Assembly: GCA_016218705.1 (NCBI GenBank)
Contig: JACRDC010000035.1
Coordinates: 1 to 64,000 of the forward strand
Reading direction: 5' to 3'
From: Desulfarculus sp.
GTDB taxonomy: Bacteria; Desulfobacterota; Desulfarculia; Desulfarculales; Desulfarculaceae
DNA length: 64,000 nt
Translations under genes and position numbers: made by a program
The notes under the pieces: model-generated
The model's input: only the letters and a program-made list of their open reading frames with translations
Database searches by the model: none
Told to the model about the DNA's origin: nothing
Shown here: positions 26,497-35,925 of the stretch, piece by piece
How the letters are laid out: the number at the start of each line of letters is the position of its first letter
Numbering within the stretch: the first letter of the stretch is position 1

Positions 26497-27719
26497 TCGT
26501 ACCTCAGGGCCTCCACCGGGTCCAGGCGGCCGGCGGCCAGGGAGGGATAGATGGTGGCCAGCAGGCTGATGACCACCGCCGAGGCGGCCACCAGGGCCAC
26601 CACCAGGGGTTCCACCTCCACCGGCAGAGTGCTCAAGGGGTAGACATCGGCCGGCAGGTCAATGAACTTGTAGCGGGCCAGGAGCCCGCACAGAATGAGC
26701 CCCGAGGCCAGGCCCACCAGGGTGCCCACCGTGCCGATGATGAGCCCCTCCAGCATGAAGATGCGCCGGATGCTGGCCGCCGTGGCGCCCATGGCCTTCA
26801 ATATGCCGATGTCGCGGGTCTTTTCCATGACGAGCATGATGAGGGAGCTGACGATGCCAAAGGCGGCCACCAGGACGATGAGGATAAGGATCACGAACAT
26901 GGTGATCTTTTCCAGCTTGAGGGCCGCGAAGAGGTTGTGGTTGGCGGCCATCCAGTCGCGGGCGAAATAGCCCGGACCCAGTTGGCGGCTCAAGCGCGTG
27001 CCCACCTTGCCGGCCTGGTAGATGTCCCTGACCTTCAGCTCCACGCCGTTGACCGCCCGGCCCAGCCCGAAGAACTCCTGGGCCGCGGGCAGGGAGATGT
27101 AGCACAGGGTGGAATCGTACTGATACATCCCCGACTCGAAGACCCCCACCACCCGAAAGGGCTCGCTCTTGGGCGCCCGGCCCACGGGGGTTTCCTCGCC
27201 CAGGGGGTTGACCACGTTGACCATCGAGCCGCGCATCAGGCCCAGCTTGCGGGCTAAAGCCCCGCCCACCACCAGGCCGGGCAGGGAGCCGCCGGGGTCC
27301 ATGAGGTCCTGGGGCGAGCCCTGCACCATGGTCTTCTCCAGGTCCAGCACCTTGAGCGCGCTGGGCAGCTCGATGCCCCTCAAGAGCGCCCCCGTGGCCC
27401 CCGAGCCGGCCAGGATCATCACCTGGCCGTAGACATAGGGCGTGGCCTCGAGCACTTCGGGGTCGGCCTGGGCGGCGGAGATCACCCGGGCCGGGTCGTT
27501 GATCTGGTCGGTGAGCCTGAAGATCATCACGTGGGAGTTGACGCCCAGTATCTTTTCCTTGAGTTGACCCTCGAAGCCGCCCATCACCGACAGCACCACG
27601 ATCAGTGCGCAGACCCCCAGCGCCACGCCGGCCATGGACAACAGCGAGATGAGCGAGATGAAGGTCTGCTTGCGGCGGGCGCGCAAGTAACGCAGGGCGA
27701 CCTGTACCTCGAAACCCAT
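26493..27719 (-). CDS. lolC: Lipoprotein-releasing permease LolC/LolE
   Basis: 408 residues with one N-terminal helix (residues 22-45), a large periplasmic MacB-like domain, and three C-terminal helices, ending in [21 protein letters not shown]-like sequence. [23 protein letters not shown] is the hallmark start. Only one permease gene is present, so the transporter is probably a homodimer of the LolF type with LolD. The ATG overlaps the lysS stop (TGATG). Confidence 0.92.
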   Translation of the reverse strand: MGFEVQVALRYLRARRKQTFISLISLLSMAGVALGVCALIVVLSVMGGFEGQLKEKILGVNSHVMIFRLTDQINDPARVISAAQADPEVLEATPYVYGQVMILAGSGATGALLRGIELPSALKVLDLEKTMVQGSPQDLMDPGGSLPGLVVGGALARKLGLMRGSMVNVVNPLGEETPVGRAPKSEPFRVVGVFESGMYQYDSTLCYISLPAAQEFFGLGRAVNGVELKVRDIYQAGKVGTRLSRQLGPGYFARDWMAANHNLFAALKLEKITMFVILILIVLVAAFGIVSSLIMLVMEKTRDIGILKAMGATAASIRRIFMLEGLIIGTVGTLVGLASGLILCGLLARYKFIDLPADVYPLSTLPVEVEPLVVALVAASAVVISLLATIYPSLAAGRLDPVEALRYE

Positions 27720-29260
27720 CAGCCCTGCTCGGGCCTAAGCAGCGGGAACAGGATCACCTCGCGGATGCTGGGCTGGTCGGTGAGTAGCATCACCAGACGG
27801 TCTATGCCCAGGCCCTCGCCGGCGGTGGGGGGCATGCCGAACTCCAGGGCGCGCACGTAGTCGGCGTCCATGAACTGGGCCTCGTCGTCGCCGGCCTCGC
27901 GCTGGGCCACCTGGTCCATGAAGCGCGCGCGCTGGTCGTCGGGGTCGTTGAGCTCGCTGAAGCCGTTGCCCATCTCGCGGCCGGCTATGAAGAACTCGAA
28001 GCGGTCCACGATCTCGGCGTCCAGGTCGTTGGTGCGCGACAGCGGTGATATATCCAGGGGGTAGCCGGTGATGAAGGTGGGCTGGAACAGCTCGGGCTCC
28101 ACCAGCACGTCGAAGATCTTGCCCAGGGCCTTGCCCAGGCCGTCACCGGCTTTGTGCACCCCGCCCAATTGGCGCGAGAGGTCCAAGGCCTTCTCGGTGT
28201 TGAAGAGCACGTCCGGCGGCACCCCGCCGATCTCCAAGAGGCTGGTACGGAAATCGAAGTTCTGCCAGGGGGGAGTAAGGTCTATCTGGCGCCCCTGGTA
28301 GGGGACCTTGAGGGAGCCCAGCACCGCCTTGGCGCACAGGCCCACCACCTCCTCGGTGGTGGACATCAGGTCCTCGTAGGTGGCATAGGCCTGGTAGAAC
28401 TCCAGCATGGTGAACTCGGGGTTATGGCGCACGCTCACGCCCTCGTTGCGGAAGTTGCGGTTGAGCTCGAAGACGCGCTCCAGGCCGCCCACCACCAGGC
28501 GCTTGAGGTACAGCTCCGGGGCCACGCGCAGAAACAGCTTCATGCCCAGGGCGTTGTGGAAGGTCTCGAAGGGCCGGGCCATGGCCCCGCCGGGGATGTG
28601 CTGCATCATGGGGGTTTCCACCTCCAGGAAGCCCCGGTCTTGCAGGTAGCGGCGGATGGTGGCCACGATGGTGGAGCGGGCCTTGAATATCTCGCGCACC
28701 TCCTGGTTCATTATCAGGTCCAGGTAGCGCTGGCGGTAGCGCTGCTCCACGTCGGTGAGCCCGTGGAACTTCTCGGGCAGGGCGCGGTAGTTCTTGGTGA
28801 CCAGTTGCCAGTGCTCCACCCGAAGCGTCAGCTCCTGGGTGCGGGTGCGGAACAACGGCCCGCGCACCCCGATGATGTCGCCCACGTCCAGCTTCTTGAA
28901 CAGGCCGTAGCGCTCCTCGCCCAGCACGTTTTTCTCCAGGTGGCATTGCAGGGCACCAGAGCGGTCCTGGAGCTTGATGAAGGCGGCCTTGCCAAAGGAG
29001 CGGATGGCCATGATGCGGCCGGCCAGGGCGAATTTGGTGTCCTGCATGTCCTCCAGGCGGCCGGAGTCCATGCGCTCATGCTCGGTCATGATGTCGGCGA
29101 TGAGGTTGCGGGGGCGGAAGTTGTTGGGGAACAGCGCAATCCCGGCCTCTTTCAGCTCCTGGGCCTTCTGCCGCCGCTGGCGCATGAGCAGGTTGTCATC
29201 CAATATCTTGGCCAGCGGCTTTTCGGGGGTGTCGGCGTTCTTGGTAGGCTTATCAGACAC
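27719..29260 (-). CDS. lysS: Lysyl-tRNA synthetase, class II
   Basis: 513 residues, GTG start with AGGAG eight bases upstream. An OB-fold anticodon domain (LAGRIMAIRSFGKAAF, residues about 75-180) precedes the catalytic core with class II motif 2 (FRNEGVSVRHNPEFT) and motif 3 (GEGLGIDRLVMLLT). It charges tRNA-Lys. As first gene of the 29-kb cluster it shares the promoter at 29342-29370 with lolCD and possibly everything downstream. Confidence 0.95.
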   Translation of the reverse strand: MSDKPTKNADTPEKPLAKILDDNLLMRQRRQKAQELKEAGIALFPNNFRPRNLIADIMTEHERMDSGRLEDMQDTKFALAGRIMAIRSFGKAAFIKLQDRSGALQCHLEKNVLGEERYGLFKKLDVGDIIGVRGPLFRTRTQELTLRVEHWQLVTKNYRALPEKFHGLTDVEQRYRQRYLDLIMNQEVREIFKARSTIVATIRRYLQDRGFLEVETPMMQHIPGGAMARPFETFHNALGMKLFLRVAPELYLKRLVVGGLERVFELNRNFRNEGVSVRHNPEFTMLEFYQAYATYEDLMSTTEEVVGLCAKAVLGSLKVPYQGRQIDLTPPWQNFDFRTSLLEIGGVPPDVLFNTEKALDLSRQLGGVHKAGDGLGKALGKIFDVLVEPELFQPTFITGYPLDISPLSRTNDLDAEIVDRFEFFIAGREMGNGFSELNDPDDQRARFMDQVAQREAGDDEAQFMDADYVRALEFGMPPTAGEGLGIDRLVMLLTDQPSIREVILFPLLRPEQG

Positions 29261-29341
29261 TTGAAATACTCCTGCCCCAGCCCGGCCCCGGTTGGCGGTT
29301 ACGCCTGGCCCGGCGGTTTTTTCCTTTGAACTAGGCTACGT

Positions 29342-29370
29342 TATCTACGTCAGGGCCGCGCTTTTGTCAA
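29342..29370 (-). promoter_or_regulatory. lysS operon promoter
   Basis: On the minus strand a perfect TTGACA (29365-29370), 17-base spacer and TAGATA (29342-29347). The leader to the lysS GTG is about 75 bases. Confidence 0.7.
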
Positions 29371-29522
29371 GTACGGCGCCAGGCGGTCCGGCGGGAAAGC
29401 CGGCCCAAATCCGCCCCAAAACCGGGGTTGCTTGACGGTAATGGGGGGCAACCGAATAATTTCGCGGCCAATAGCCAGACTAGGCAGGTTTGTGGGCGGC
29501 GCCCCTTGCCGCCATGGCGCCC

Positions 29523-29552
29523 TTGACAGGCCACAACTTTATGCCATATTTA
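29523..29552 (+). promoter_or_regulatory. Candidate promoter of the PxxKW gene
   Basis: TTGACA at 29523-29528, an 18-base spacer and TATTTA at 29547-29552; the leader to the start codon is about 95 bases. Confidence 0.5.
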
Positions 29553-29652
29553 GCTTTTGCCATGGCATGCGGCCCAGCCTCAGGGCCGGGCCAAACAGCA
29601 ACCAACCAAGGGGCGCTGGTCCCCTGAACTTTATTCTTTAGGAGTACGGGCA

Positions 29653-29937
29653 ATGCTCTGCACCACCACCAGAGAAGGCATGGAATGCAACTTCATGTCC
29701 CCCAAGGGCTGCCGGTTCACCGCTGGCACCTGCCACCCCATCGTGGAGGCCTGCCAGGGCTGCGACCGCACCGTGACCGCCGGTGAGCAGGCCTACTGCA
29801 AGAGCTACCCCGACCCGGCCTCCAAGTGGCGCAACGGCCCCTGCAACTTCGCCACCCACATCAAGGTCGAGTCCAAGGAATCGGCCAAGATCAACCCCTT
29901 GAAGGCCAGCAAGCGCGCCTCGGCCAAAAAGAAGTAA
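29653..29937 (+). CDS. PxxKW-family cysteine-rich small protein
   Basis: 94 residues with eight cysteines (3, 12, 20, 27, 34, 37, 49, 64), including EACQGCDR, and the family signature PASKW at 56-60 followed by RNGPCNFATHIK. The last 25 residues are lysine-rich and probably disordered. The cysteine spacing suggests a metal site or a post-translationally modified small protein; the function of the family is not known to me. AGGAG precedes the ATG by eight bases and an own promoter is present, so it is a monocistronic gene, followed by a large palindrome. Confidence 0.8.
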   Translation: MLCTTTREGMECNFMSPKGCRFTAGTCHPIVEACQGCDRTVTAGEQAYCKSYPDPASKWRNGPCNFATHIKVESKESAKINPLKASKRASAKKK

Positions 29938-29986
29938 CACCGGGGTCCAACCGCACCGGTTTGCGGGCCGTCATCGTGGCAATACG

Positions 29987-30068
29987 CGGGCGGGGATAAA
30001 CCCCACCCCTACGAAACCCAAAGAAAACAATGGCTTTTCTTCGTAGGGGCGGGGTTTATCCCCGCCCG
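29987..30068. repeat. Large palindrome between convergent genes
   Basis: A 29-base left arm (29987-30015) matches the complement of 30040-30068 with one mismatch; the loop is 24 bases. It lies between the stops of the PxxKW gene and the RtcA-like gene, so it may act as a bidirectional terminator. The GC-rich arms with taaacccc core resemble dispersed palindromic repeats (REP/MITE-like). Confidence 0.8.
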
Positions 30069-30104
30069 TCGTTTTGCCAACTTTGGCAACCGCCTTATCT
30101 GAGG

Positions 30105-31175
30105 CTACACCGCCCGTCCCAGGTCGCGGCCCATCACCCGCAAGAGGGCCGGCCCGCCCTTGGGGTCGTCGTAGAGGCGCGCGCAGCCCGGCCAAACGGC
30201 CTCCACGGCCTTGACGGCGGCCTTGAGCTCGCGGCTGGCCGCCTCCACGCTAAGGCGGCTTAGGCCCCGGGCGCAAGCCAGGGGGGCCAGCAGCCGGGCG
30301 GCCAGGCTGGCGGGCAGGCCGGCGCCGCTTTTAAGGAAGGCCATCAGGGCCTCCACGGCCTCGGTGGCCAAGGCCTCGGGCCGTCCGCCCCGCCGGCCCA
30401 GGGCGTTGAAGCCCACCCGCAGGCCGTTCTGGCCCTCGGCCCAGACCAAGAGCGCCATGCCCACGCCGCCCCGGGCCTTGCGCAGGCGGGTCTGGGGCTT
30501 GATGCCGTGCAGCTCCAGGCGGGCCAGGGCGCCTTCCAAGGCCTGCTCGGCCAGGTGCACGGGCAGGCCCGAGGAGAGCACCTCCAGCCCCACCCGCGCC
30601 GGCGCGAAGGCCTCCTCGGCCACCAGGGGATTAATAAGCGCGCAGGTTTCCAGGCGGGCCTCGGCCTCGCCGCCGCCCTCGGGATAAAAGCCCGGCGTCA
30701 CCTCGGTGTAGGCCACCTCCAGCCCCATTAGCCGCCAGTTGGGCACCAGCACCTGCCTGATCTCGTCGCTGGTGGGGCCGCCCATGACGTGGGTGCCACC
30801 CAGCATATACAGGCTGCTCTCTCCGCCCGCCGCGGCCAGGGGCAAGAGGAGGGTCTCCAGAAGCCAGCTCAGGGGCGCGGCGCTCTGGCGCTGGCCGGAG
30901 ACATCGAAGTCATAGTCGCCGGCCTGGGGCCGCCCCGGCTCCAGGATGATCTCCTCGCCGCCCAGCTCGGCGCTCAAGCTGCCGTTGGTGACCATGGCCA
31001 CGGCCTGGGCCACGGTCAGATGGCCAGGCCCCAGGCCGGGCTTGGGGCGGGGGTTGTCGTCCAACAGCCCACGGCAGACCAGGGGGCGGCCAGCCAGGGC
31101 GCACAGGCCCAGCGCGGTGCGCAGGGCCTGGTTGCGGCCGGCCCCGGCCTCGGGGAGCAGCACGGGATTGGGCAA
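30105..31175 (-). CDS. RNA 3'-terminal phosphate cyclase (RtcA)-like protein with altered active site
   Basis: 356 residues from a TTG at 31175, which has AGGAGG five bases upstream and gives the family's short N-terminus. Family landmarks are LRTALGLCALAGRPL (18-32), PKPGLGPGHLTV, GGTHVMGGPTSDEIR and GFYPEGGGE. Two departures stand out: the N-terminal EGGGQ motif reads EAGAGRNQ, and the nucleophilic histidine of E. coli RtcA (His309, in SCHLLTNIAVVE) aligns by eye with E316 in SRELKAAVKAVE. Cyclase activity through a His-AMP intermediate is therefore doubtful. Inactive relatives (Rcl1) act in eukaryotic rRNA processing. No RtcB or RtcR lies nearby. Confidence 0.8.
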   Translation of the reverse strand: MPNPVLLPEAGAGRNQALRTALGLCALAGRPLVCRGLLDDNPRPKPGLGPGHLTVAQAVAMVTNGSLSAELGGEEIILEPGRPQAGDYDFDVSGQRQSAAPLSWLLETLLLPLAAAGGESSLYMLGGTHVMGGPTSDEIRQVLVPNWRLMGLEVAYTEVTPGFYPEGGGEAEARLETCALINPLVAEEAFAPARVGLEVLSSGLPVHLAEQALEGALARLELHGIKPQTRLRKARGGVGMALLVWAEGQNGLRVGFNALGRRGGRPEALATEAVEALMAFLKSGAGLPASLAARLLAPLACARGLSRLSVEAASRELKAAVKAVEAVWPGCARLYDDPKGGPALLRVMGRDLGRAV

Positions 31176-31249
31176 GGGTGCCTCCTGAAAAGCGAATTCC
31201 TCGGCCTCCCTGGGGCGGACCAAAGGCCGCCGGCCCGGGAGCATGGGCC

Positions 31250-31279
31250 AGTATACCCCATTATGCCACGCCTCCCACA
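31250..31279 (-). promoter_or_regulatory. Weak candidate promoter for the RtcA-like gene
   Basis: A TATACT (31250-31255) on the minus strand with a TTGTGG-like element about 19 bases upstream. Spacing is not ideal. Confidence 0.3.
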
Positions 31280-31314
31280 AGAGGACCCGCCCCTGCCCTT
31301 TCCTGGCCCGGCCC

Positions 31315-31343
31315 TTGCCGGGCCAGGGGGGCTGGGCTATCCT
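31315..31343 (+). promoter_or_regulatory. Candidate mfd promoter
   Basis: TTGCCG at 31315-31320, 17-base spacer and TATCCT at 31338-31343. The -35 region is embedded in a small GC hairpin (tggcccgg paired with ccgggcca). Confidence 0.5.
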
Positions 31344-31406
31344 AGGAAGATCGCCGCCCCTGGTAGGCCAGCGGCGGCATGGCAACCAGGCAGAGGTAGT
31401 AACCGC

Positions 31407-34400
31407 TTGAGCGTCTCCACCCCATCCCCCACCCCTTCCTGGCCTCTTGGGCCGGAGCTGGAACGCGCCTTAAGTCTGTTGCGGGACCAGGGCCAGGTGC
31501 TGGTCAGCGGCCTGGAGGCCGGGGCGCGGGCCTTTGCCCTGGCCCGGGCCTGGCTGCACAGCCCAAGCACCTGGCTGGTGGTCTGCCACACCTTGGCCGC
31601 GGCCGAGGCCCTGGCGCGCGATCTGGAGTTCTTTTTGGCCGGTCAGGCCGAGGGGCAGAGCCCCGTGCGCCTGTACCCGGCCTACCAGTTCTCGCCCTAC
31701 CAGGACATGGCCGCCCCGCCGGAGGTGACCGCCCGCCGCCTGGGGGTGCTGTGGGAGCTCTTGGCCGGCCAGGGGCCGCTGATCGTGGTCACCTCGGCCC
31801 GGGGGCTGACCAGCCGCCTGTGCCCGCCCGAGTACCTGGTGGATAGCGCCCTGGAGCTGGGGCCCGGCCAGACCCTGGAGCGCCAGGCCCTGCAGGACGC
31901 CCTCTTGGCCGGTGGCTACACCCAGGTCTCCCTGGTGGAGCAGGTGGGCGACTTCGCGGTGCGCGGCTCGGTGGTGGATTTCTTCGGTCCGCTCCTGGAC
32001 GAGCCGGTGCGCGTGGAGTTCTTCGGCGACGAGATCGAGAGCCTGCGCGGCTTCGACCCCACCGACCAGCGCTCCCAACTGCCCCTGGCCGGCGCCACCC
32101 TTATTCCCTGCCACCCCGTGGACCTGTCGCCCCAGGCGGCGCAGCGCGCCGTGGGGGCCTTGCGCAAGCTGGCGGCCAGCGAGGGCCTAAGCACCCGGCG
32201 CCTGAGCGAGCTGATAGAAAAAATGCAGCTTAGGGTCACCTTCGGCGGCCTGGAGCCCCTGCTGCCCCTGTACTTCTCCCGGGCCGCCGACCTGTTCGAG
32301 TTCCTGCCCGGCGACTGCCAGCACATCCTACTGGAACCGGCGGAGGTGCGGTCACGCCTCTTGGCCGAGGCCGAAACCCTGGTCCAGGAGTTCGAGGAGG
32401 CCCGCGAGGAAGGGCGCATCGTGCTGCCGCCGCCCATGCTGCGGCGCACGCCGGCCCAGGTGGCCCAGCGTCTGGAGGCCCGGCCGCGGCTGTTGATGAA
32501 GGCCCTGGCGCTCACCAGCCAGCCCGAAGAGGAGGCTGTGCTGGTGACCATGCGGGCCGCCGGCCACACCGGCCTGCACGGCGAGCTGGCGCGCAAGGGC
32601 GAGGGCTCGCTCCTGGAGCGCTTCCTGGGCTGGGTGGAGGACCAGGGCCAAGATGGACGCGACGTCATCCTGGTCTGCCGCTCGCGCTCCCAGGTGGAGC
32701 GCCTGGGCGAGTTGTTCGCCGAGCGCGAGGTGCCCACCACCGCCCTGGGCCAAGCCGCCCAGGCGGGGGTGGGCACGGGCCGGGGCGCCCTGTGGCTGGT
32801 GGTGGGCGCCCTGGGGGCCGGCTTCGCGCCCCAGGAGCTGCCCCTTACCTTCGTCACTGAGGACGAGGTCTTCGGCGCGCCACGGGTGGTGCGCCAGAAG
32901 GCCCCGCCCCGGCTCTCGGCCATGTTGGCCGCCCTGGACGATCTCACGCCCGGCGACTTCGTGGTGCACGTGGACCACGGCATCGGCCGCTACGAGGGAC
33001 TGTCCAGCATGGCCGTGGGACCGGCTGAGAGCGACTTTTTGCTCCTGACCTTCCAGGGCGGCGACAAGCTCTACCTGCCCGCCGACCGCATGGGGCTCAT
33101 CAGCAAGTACCGCGGCCCTGGCGATACCCCCCCGCCCCTGGACCGCCTGGGCGGCAAGGCCTGGCACAAGACCAAGAGCCGGGTCAAGAAGGCCGTGGAG
33201 GCCATCGCCCGCGACCTGGTGGAGCTCTACGCCGCGCGCAGCTTCCAGAAGGGGCACGCCTACGCCCCGCCGGACAGCGCCTTCCGCGAGTTCGAGGCCA
33301 CCTTCCCCTATCAGGAGACCCCGGACCAGGCCAAGGCCATCGAGGACGTGGTGGCCGACCTCACGGCGCCCCGGCCCATGGACCGGCTCATCTGCGGCGA
33401 CGTGGGCTATGGCAAGACCGAGGTGGCCTTGCGCGCCGCCTACCTGGTGGCCATGCAGGGCCGGCAGGTGGCCTTCCTGGTGCCCACCACGGTGTTGGCC
33501 GAGCAGCACTACCAGACCTTCTTCGAGCGCCTCAAGGACCAGGCCCTGGTGGTGGAGTCCCTGAGCCGCTTCAAGACCGTGGCCCAGCAGAAGCAGGTGC
33601 TGGCCAACTTGGCCGCCGGCAAGGTGGACATCATCGTGGGCACCCACCGCCTGCTGCAAAAGGACGTGGTCTTCAAGGACCTGGGGCTGGTGGTGGTGGA
33701 CGAGGAGCAGCGCTTCGGGGTGCAGGACAAGGAGCGGCTCAAGAAGCTCAGGCGCCTGGTGGACGTGCTGACGCTGACCGCCACGCCCATACCCCGCACC
33801 CTGCAGATGAGCCTGTCGGGCATCCGCGACCTGAGCGTCATCAACACCCCCCCGGCCGACCGCCAGGCCATCAAGACCTACCTGGCCAGCTTCAACCCCA
33901 AGAGCCTCAAGGAGGCCATCGAGCAGGAACTGGCCCGGGGCGGGCAGATATTCCTGGTGCACAACCGCGTGCAGGACATCAGCCGCATGGCCCGCCTGGT
34001 GACCCAGCTCACCCCCCAGGCCCGCGTGGGCGTGGCCCACGGCCAGATGGCCGAGAAGTCGCTGGAAAAGGTCATGCTGGCCTTTGTGCGCCGCAATCTG
34101 GATGTGCTGGTCTGCACCACCATCATCGAGAGCGGCCTGGACATCGCCAGCGCCAACACCATCATCATCAACGACGCCGACAAGCTGGGGCTCAGCCAGA
34201 TATACCAGCTCCGGGGCCGGGTGGGCCGGGCGGGAGAGAAGGCCTACGCCTACCTCTTCGTCAAGAGCGAGGGCTCGCTGGGGCGCGACGCGGCCAAGCG
34301 TCTCAAGGCCCTGATGGACTTTACCCAACTGGGGGCCGGGTTCGCCATCGCCATGCACGACTTGCAGATACGCGGGGCGGGCAATCTCTTGGGCGAGGTG

Positions 34401-34937
34401 CAATCGGGCCAGGTGGCCGAGGTGGGCTACGAGCTGTACGTGCGCATGCTGGAGGAGGCCGTGGCCAGCTTGAAGGGCGAGGCCCCGGCCGAGGGGCCGG
34501 AGCCGGAACTGCACCTGGCCATCAACGCCAGCCTGCCCGAGAGCTACGTGCCCGACAGCCAGGTGCGCTTGAGCCTGTACAAGCGCCTGAGCCTGGCGCG
34601 GGCCCCCGAGGAACTTGCCTCCGTGGCCGCCGAGATGAGCGACCGCTTCGGCCCGCCGCCACCAGCGGCCAGCAACCTGCTTGAGGCCGTGGAGCTCAAA
34701 TACACCCTGCGCCGGCTCCATGCCAGCCGCCTGGACCTCTCGGGCGGACAGTTGCAGGTGCATTTTGGCCACGAGGCCCGCGTGGACCTGGACCGCCTCT
34801 TGGGCATGGCGCGCAAGGAGCCCAAGCGGGTGCAGGTCTTCCCCGACGGCCGGGTCAACTATAGCCTGGACCAGACGGCCCCACCCCTGGCCCAGGCCAA
34901 GGACTTCTTGCAATACATCGGGGGACATGGTAACTAA
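31407..34937 (+). CDS. mfd: Transcription-repair coupling factor Mfd
   Basis: 1176 residues from a TTG at 31407 (AGAGG about ten bases upstream). Domain order is normal: UvrB-like N-terminal module ([18 protein letters not shown]), RNA polymerase-interacting CarD-like domain ([12 protein letters not shown]), then superfamily 2 translocase motifs [33 protein letters not shown] and [11 protein letters not shown], and the C-terminal TRCF domain. It displaces stalled RNA polymerase at DNA lesions and recruits UvrA. In-frame sequence upstream of 31407 is shadow of the divergent gene. Confidence 0.93.
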   Translation: MSVSTPSPTPSWPLGPELERALSLLRDQGQVLVSGLEAGARAFALARAWLHSPSTWLVVCHTLAAAEALARDLEFFLAGQAEGQSPVRLYPAYQFSPYQDMAAPPEVTARRLGVLWELLAGQGPLIVVTSARGLTSRLCPPEYLVDSALELGPGQTLERQALQDALLAGGYTQVSLVEQVGDFAVRGSVVDFFGPLLDEPVRVEFFGDEIESLRGFDPTDQRSQLPLAGATLIPCHPVDLSPQAAQRAVGALRKLAASEGLSTRRLSELIEKMQLRVTFGGLEPLLPLYFSRAADLFEFLPGDCQHILLEPAEVRSRLLAEAETLVQEFEEAREEGRIVLPPPMLRRTPAQVAQRLEARPRLLMKALALTSQPEEEAVLVTMRAAGHTGLHGELARKGEGSLLERFLGWVEDQGQDGRDVILVCRSRSQVERLGELFAEREVPTTALGQAAQAGVGTGRGALWLVVGALGAGFAPQELPLTFVTEDEVFGAPRVVRQKAPPRLSAMLAALDDLTPGDFVVHVDHGIGRYEGLSSMAVGPAESDFLLLTFQGGDKLYLPADRMGLISKYRGPGDTPPPLDRLGGKAWHKTKSRVKKAVEAIARDLVELYAARSFQKGHAYAPPDSAFREFEATFPYQETPDQAKAIEDVVADLTAPRPMDRLICGDVGYGKTEVALRAAYLVAMQGRQVAFLVPTTVLAEQHYQTFFERLKDQALVVESLSRFKTVAQQKQVLANLAAGKVDIIVGTHRLLQKDVVFKDLGLVVVDEEQRFGVQDKERLKKLRRLVDVLTLTATPIPRTLQMSLSGIRDLSVINTPPADRQAIKTYLASFNPKSLKEAIEQELARGGQIFLVHNRVQDISRMARLVTQLTPQARVGVAHGQMAEKSLEKVMLAFVRRNLDVLVCTTIIESGLDIASANTIIINDADKLGLSQIYQLRGRVGRAGEKAYAYLFVKSEGSLGRDAAKRLKALMDFTQLGAGFAIAMHDLQIRGAGNLLGEVQSGQVAEVGYELYVRMLEEAVASLKGEAPAEGPEPELHLAINASLPESYVPDSQVRLSLYKRLSLARAPEELASVAAEMSDRFGPPPPAASNLLEAVELKYTLRRLHASRLDLSGGQLQVHFGHEARVDLDRLLGMARKEPKRVQVFPDGRVNYSLDQTAPPLAQAKDFLQYIGGHGN

Positions 34938-35925
34938 CCTGCTTGTTATGCTGCAAGAATCTCCCCAGGGGCCCCGGCGGGGCCGCTCAGGCCGCTTTCT
35001 GGCCTGCGGCCTAATGTTGCTGTCCCTGGCCATGGCCGGGGCCTGCGACAAAAAATCCCACTCCCCGGAGTTGGCCAGCGTGGAAGGCCAGGCCATCCTC
35101 ATGGAGGACTTCCTGGCCCAAAGCGCCTTCATGGGCCTGGGCAAGGACCCCACGGCGCTGACCCGCGACCTCAGGCGGGCGGTACTGGAGACCCTGGTGC
35201 GGCGGCGCCTGGTACTGGTTCAGGCCCAGGCCAAGTCCATCCGCCTGGAGCCCGAGGAGTTGGACCGCGAGGAGGCCTCCCTGCGCCGGGGCCTGAGCGA
35301 GGAGGCCTTCGACCGCTCGCTCTTGGCCCAGGGCATCGAATACGAGGAGTGGCGCCGGGTGCTGTCCCAGGAGATACTCATGCGCAAGGCCCTGGACCTG
35401 CTGCTGGGCGGGCGGGTGCACATCGCCGCCGACGACGTGCGCGCCTACTACCAGGCCCACCGCGAGGACTTCCGCCGGCCCGAGCAGGTACTGGCCCAGC
35501 ACGTGCTGATGCCCAGCAAGGAGTCGGCCCAGGACCTGGTGCAGCGCCTGGCCAAGGGCGAGGACCTGGGCACGGCGGCGGCCGAGTTGGGCCTGGCCCT
35601 GGCCGACGACGGCGAGCCCACCTGGCTCAGCCGGGGCCACATGCCTCCGGCCCTGGAGGATAAAATCTTTGGCCTGGAACCGGGCAAGTTGGCTGGTCCC
35701 TTGCCCAGCCCTTACGGTTTTCACGTGGCGCGAGTGCTGGCCAAGCGCCCGGCGGCTGAACTGGACCTGAACCAGGCCGCCGAGGAGATACAACGCCGGC
35801 TCTCGGCCGAGAAGCGGGAGGCCCTGGCCTCCTCGTACATCGAGGAATTGCGCTCCAAGGCCCGCGTGGTGTTCGAGGCCCGTTTCGAACAGAGCGGACT
35901 GCTTGGCGACGCAGGGGGACAATGA
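34927..35925 (+). CDS. PpiC/SurA-like peptidyl-prolyl isomerase lipoprotein
   Basis: 332 residues. A basic N-terminus and hydrophobic stretch lead to a lipobox-like LAMAGAC with Cys at 40, so it is probably a lipoprotein. A SurA-type N-terminal helical region is followed by a parvulin domain from about 165 to 285 (QVLAQHVLMPSKESAQDL, YGFHVARVLAKR). It probably chaperones outer membrane proteins. The ATG overlaps the end of mfd; a second ATG at 34948 is an alternative start. Confidence 0.8.
   Translation: MVTNLLVMLQESPQGPRRGRSGRFLACGLMLLSLAMAGACDKKSHSPELASVEGQAILMEDFLAQSAFMGLGKDPTALTRDLRRAVLETLVRRRLVLVQAQAKSIRLEPEELDREEASLRRGLSEEAFDRSLLAQGIEYEEWRRVLSQEILMRKALDLLLGGRVHIAADDVRAYYQAHREDFRRPEQVLAQHVLMPSKESAQDLVQRLAKGEDLGTAAAELGLALADDGEPTWLSRGHMPPALEDKIFGLEPGKLAGPLPSPYGFHVARVLAKRPAAELDLNQAAEEIQRRLSAEKREALASSYIEELRSKARVVFEARFEQSGLLGDAGGQ

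Larger units (their letters stand above)
29261..29652. other. Divergent intergenic region between lysS and the PxxKW gene
   Basis: About 390 bases without a credible gene. It holds the minus-strand lysS promoter at 29342-29370 and a plus-strand promoter at 29523-29552 for the PxxKW gene. The 150 bases between them show no further clear signal. Confidence 0.6.

Noticed and set aside
32352-35153. 933-codon open frame antisense to mfd
   Set aside because: His/Gln/Leu/Ala-rich composition typical of the reverse frame of a high-GC gene; mfd is fully supported on the other strand.
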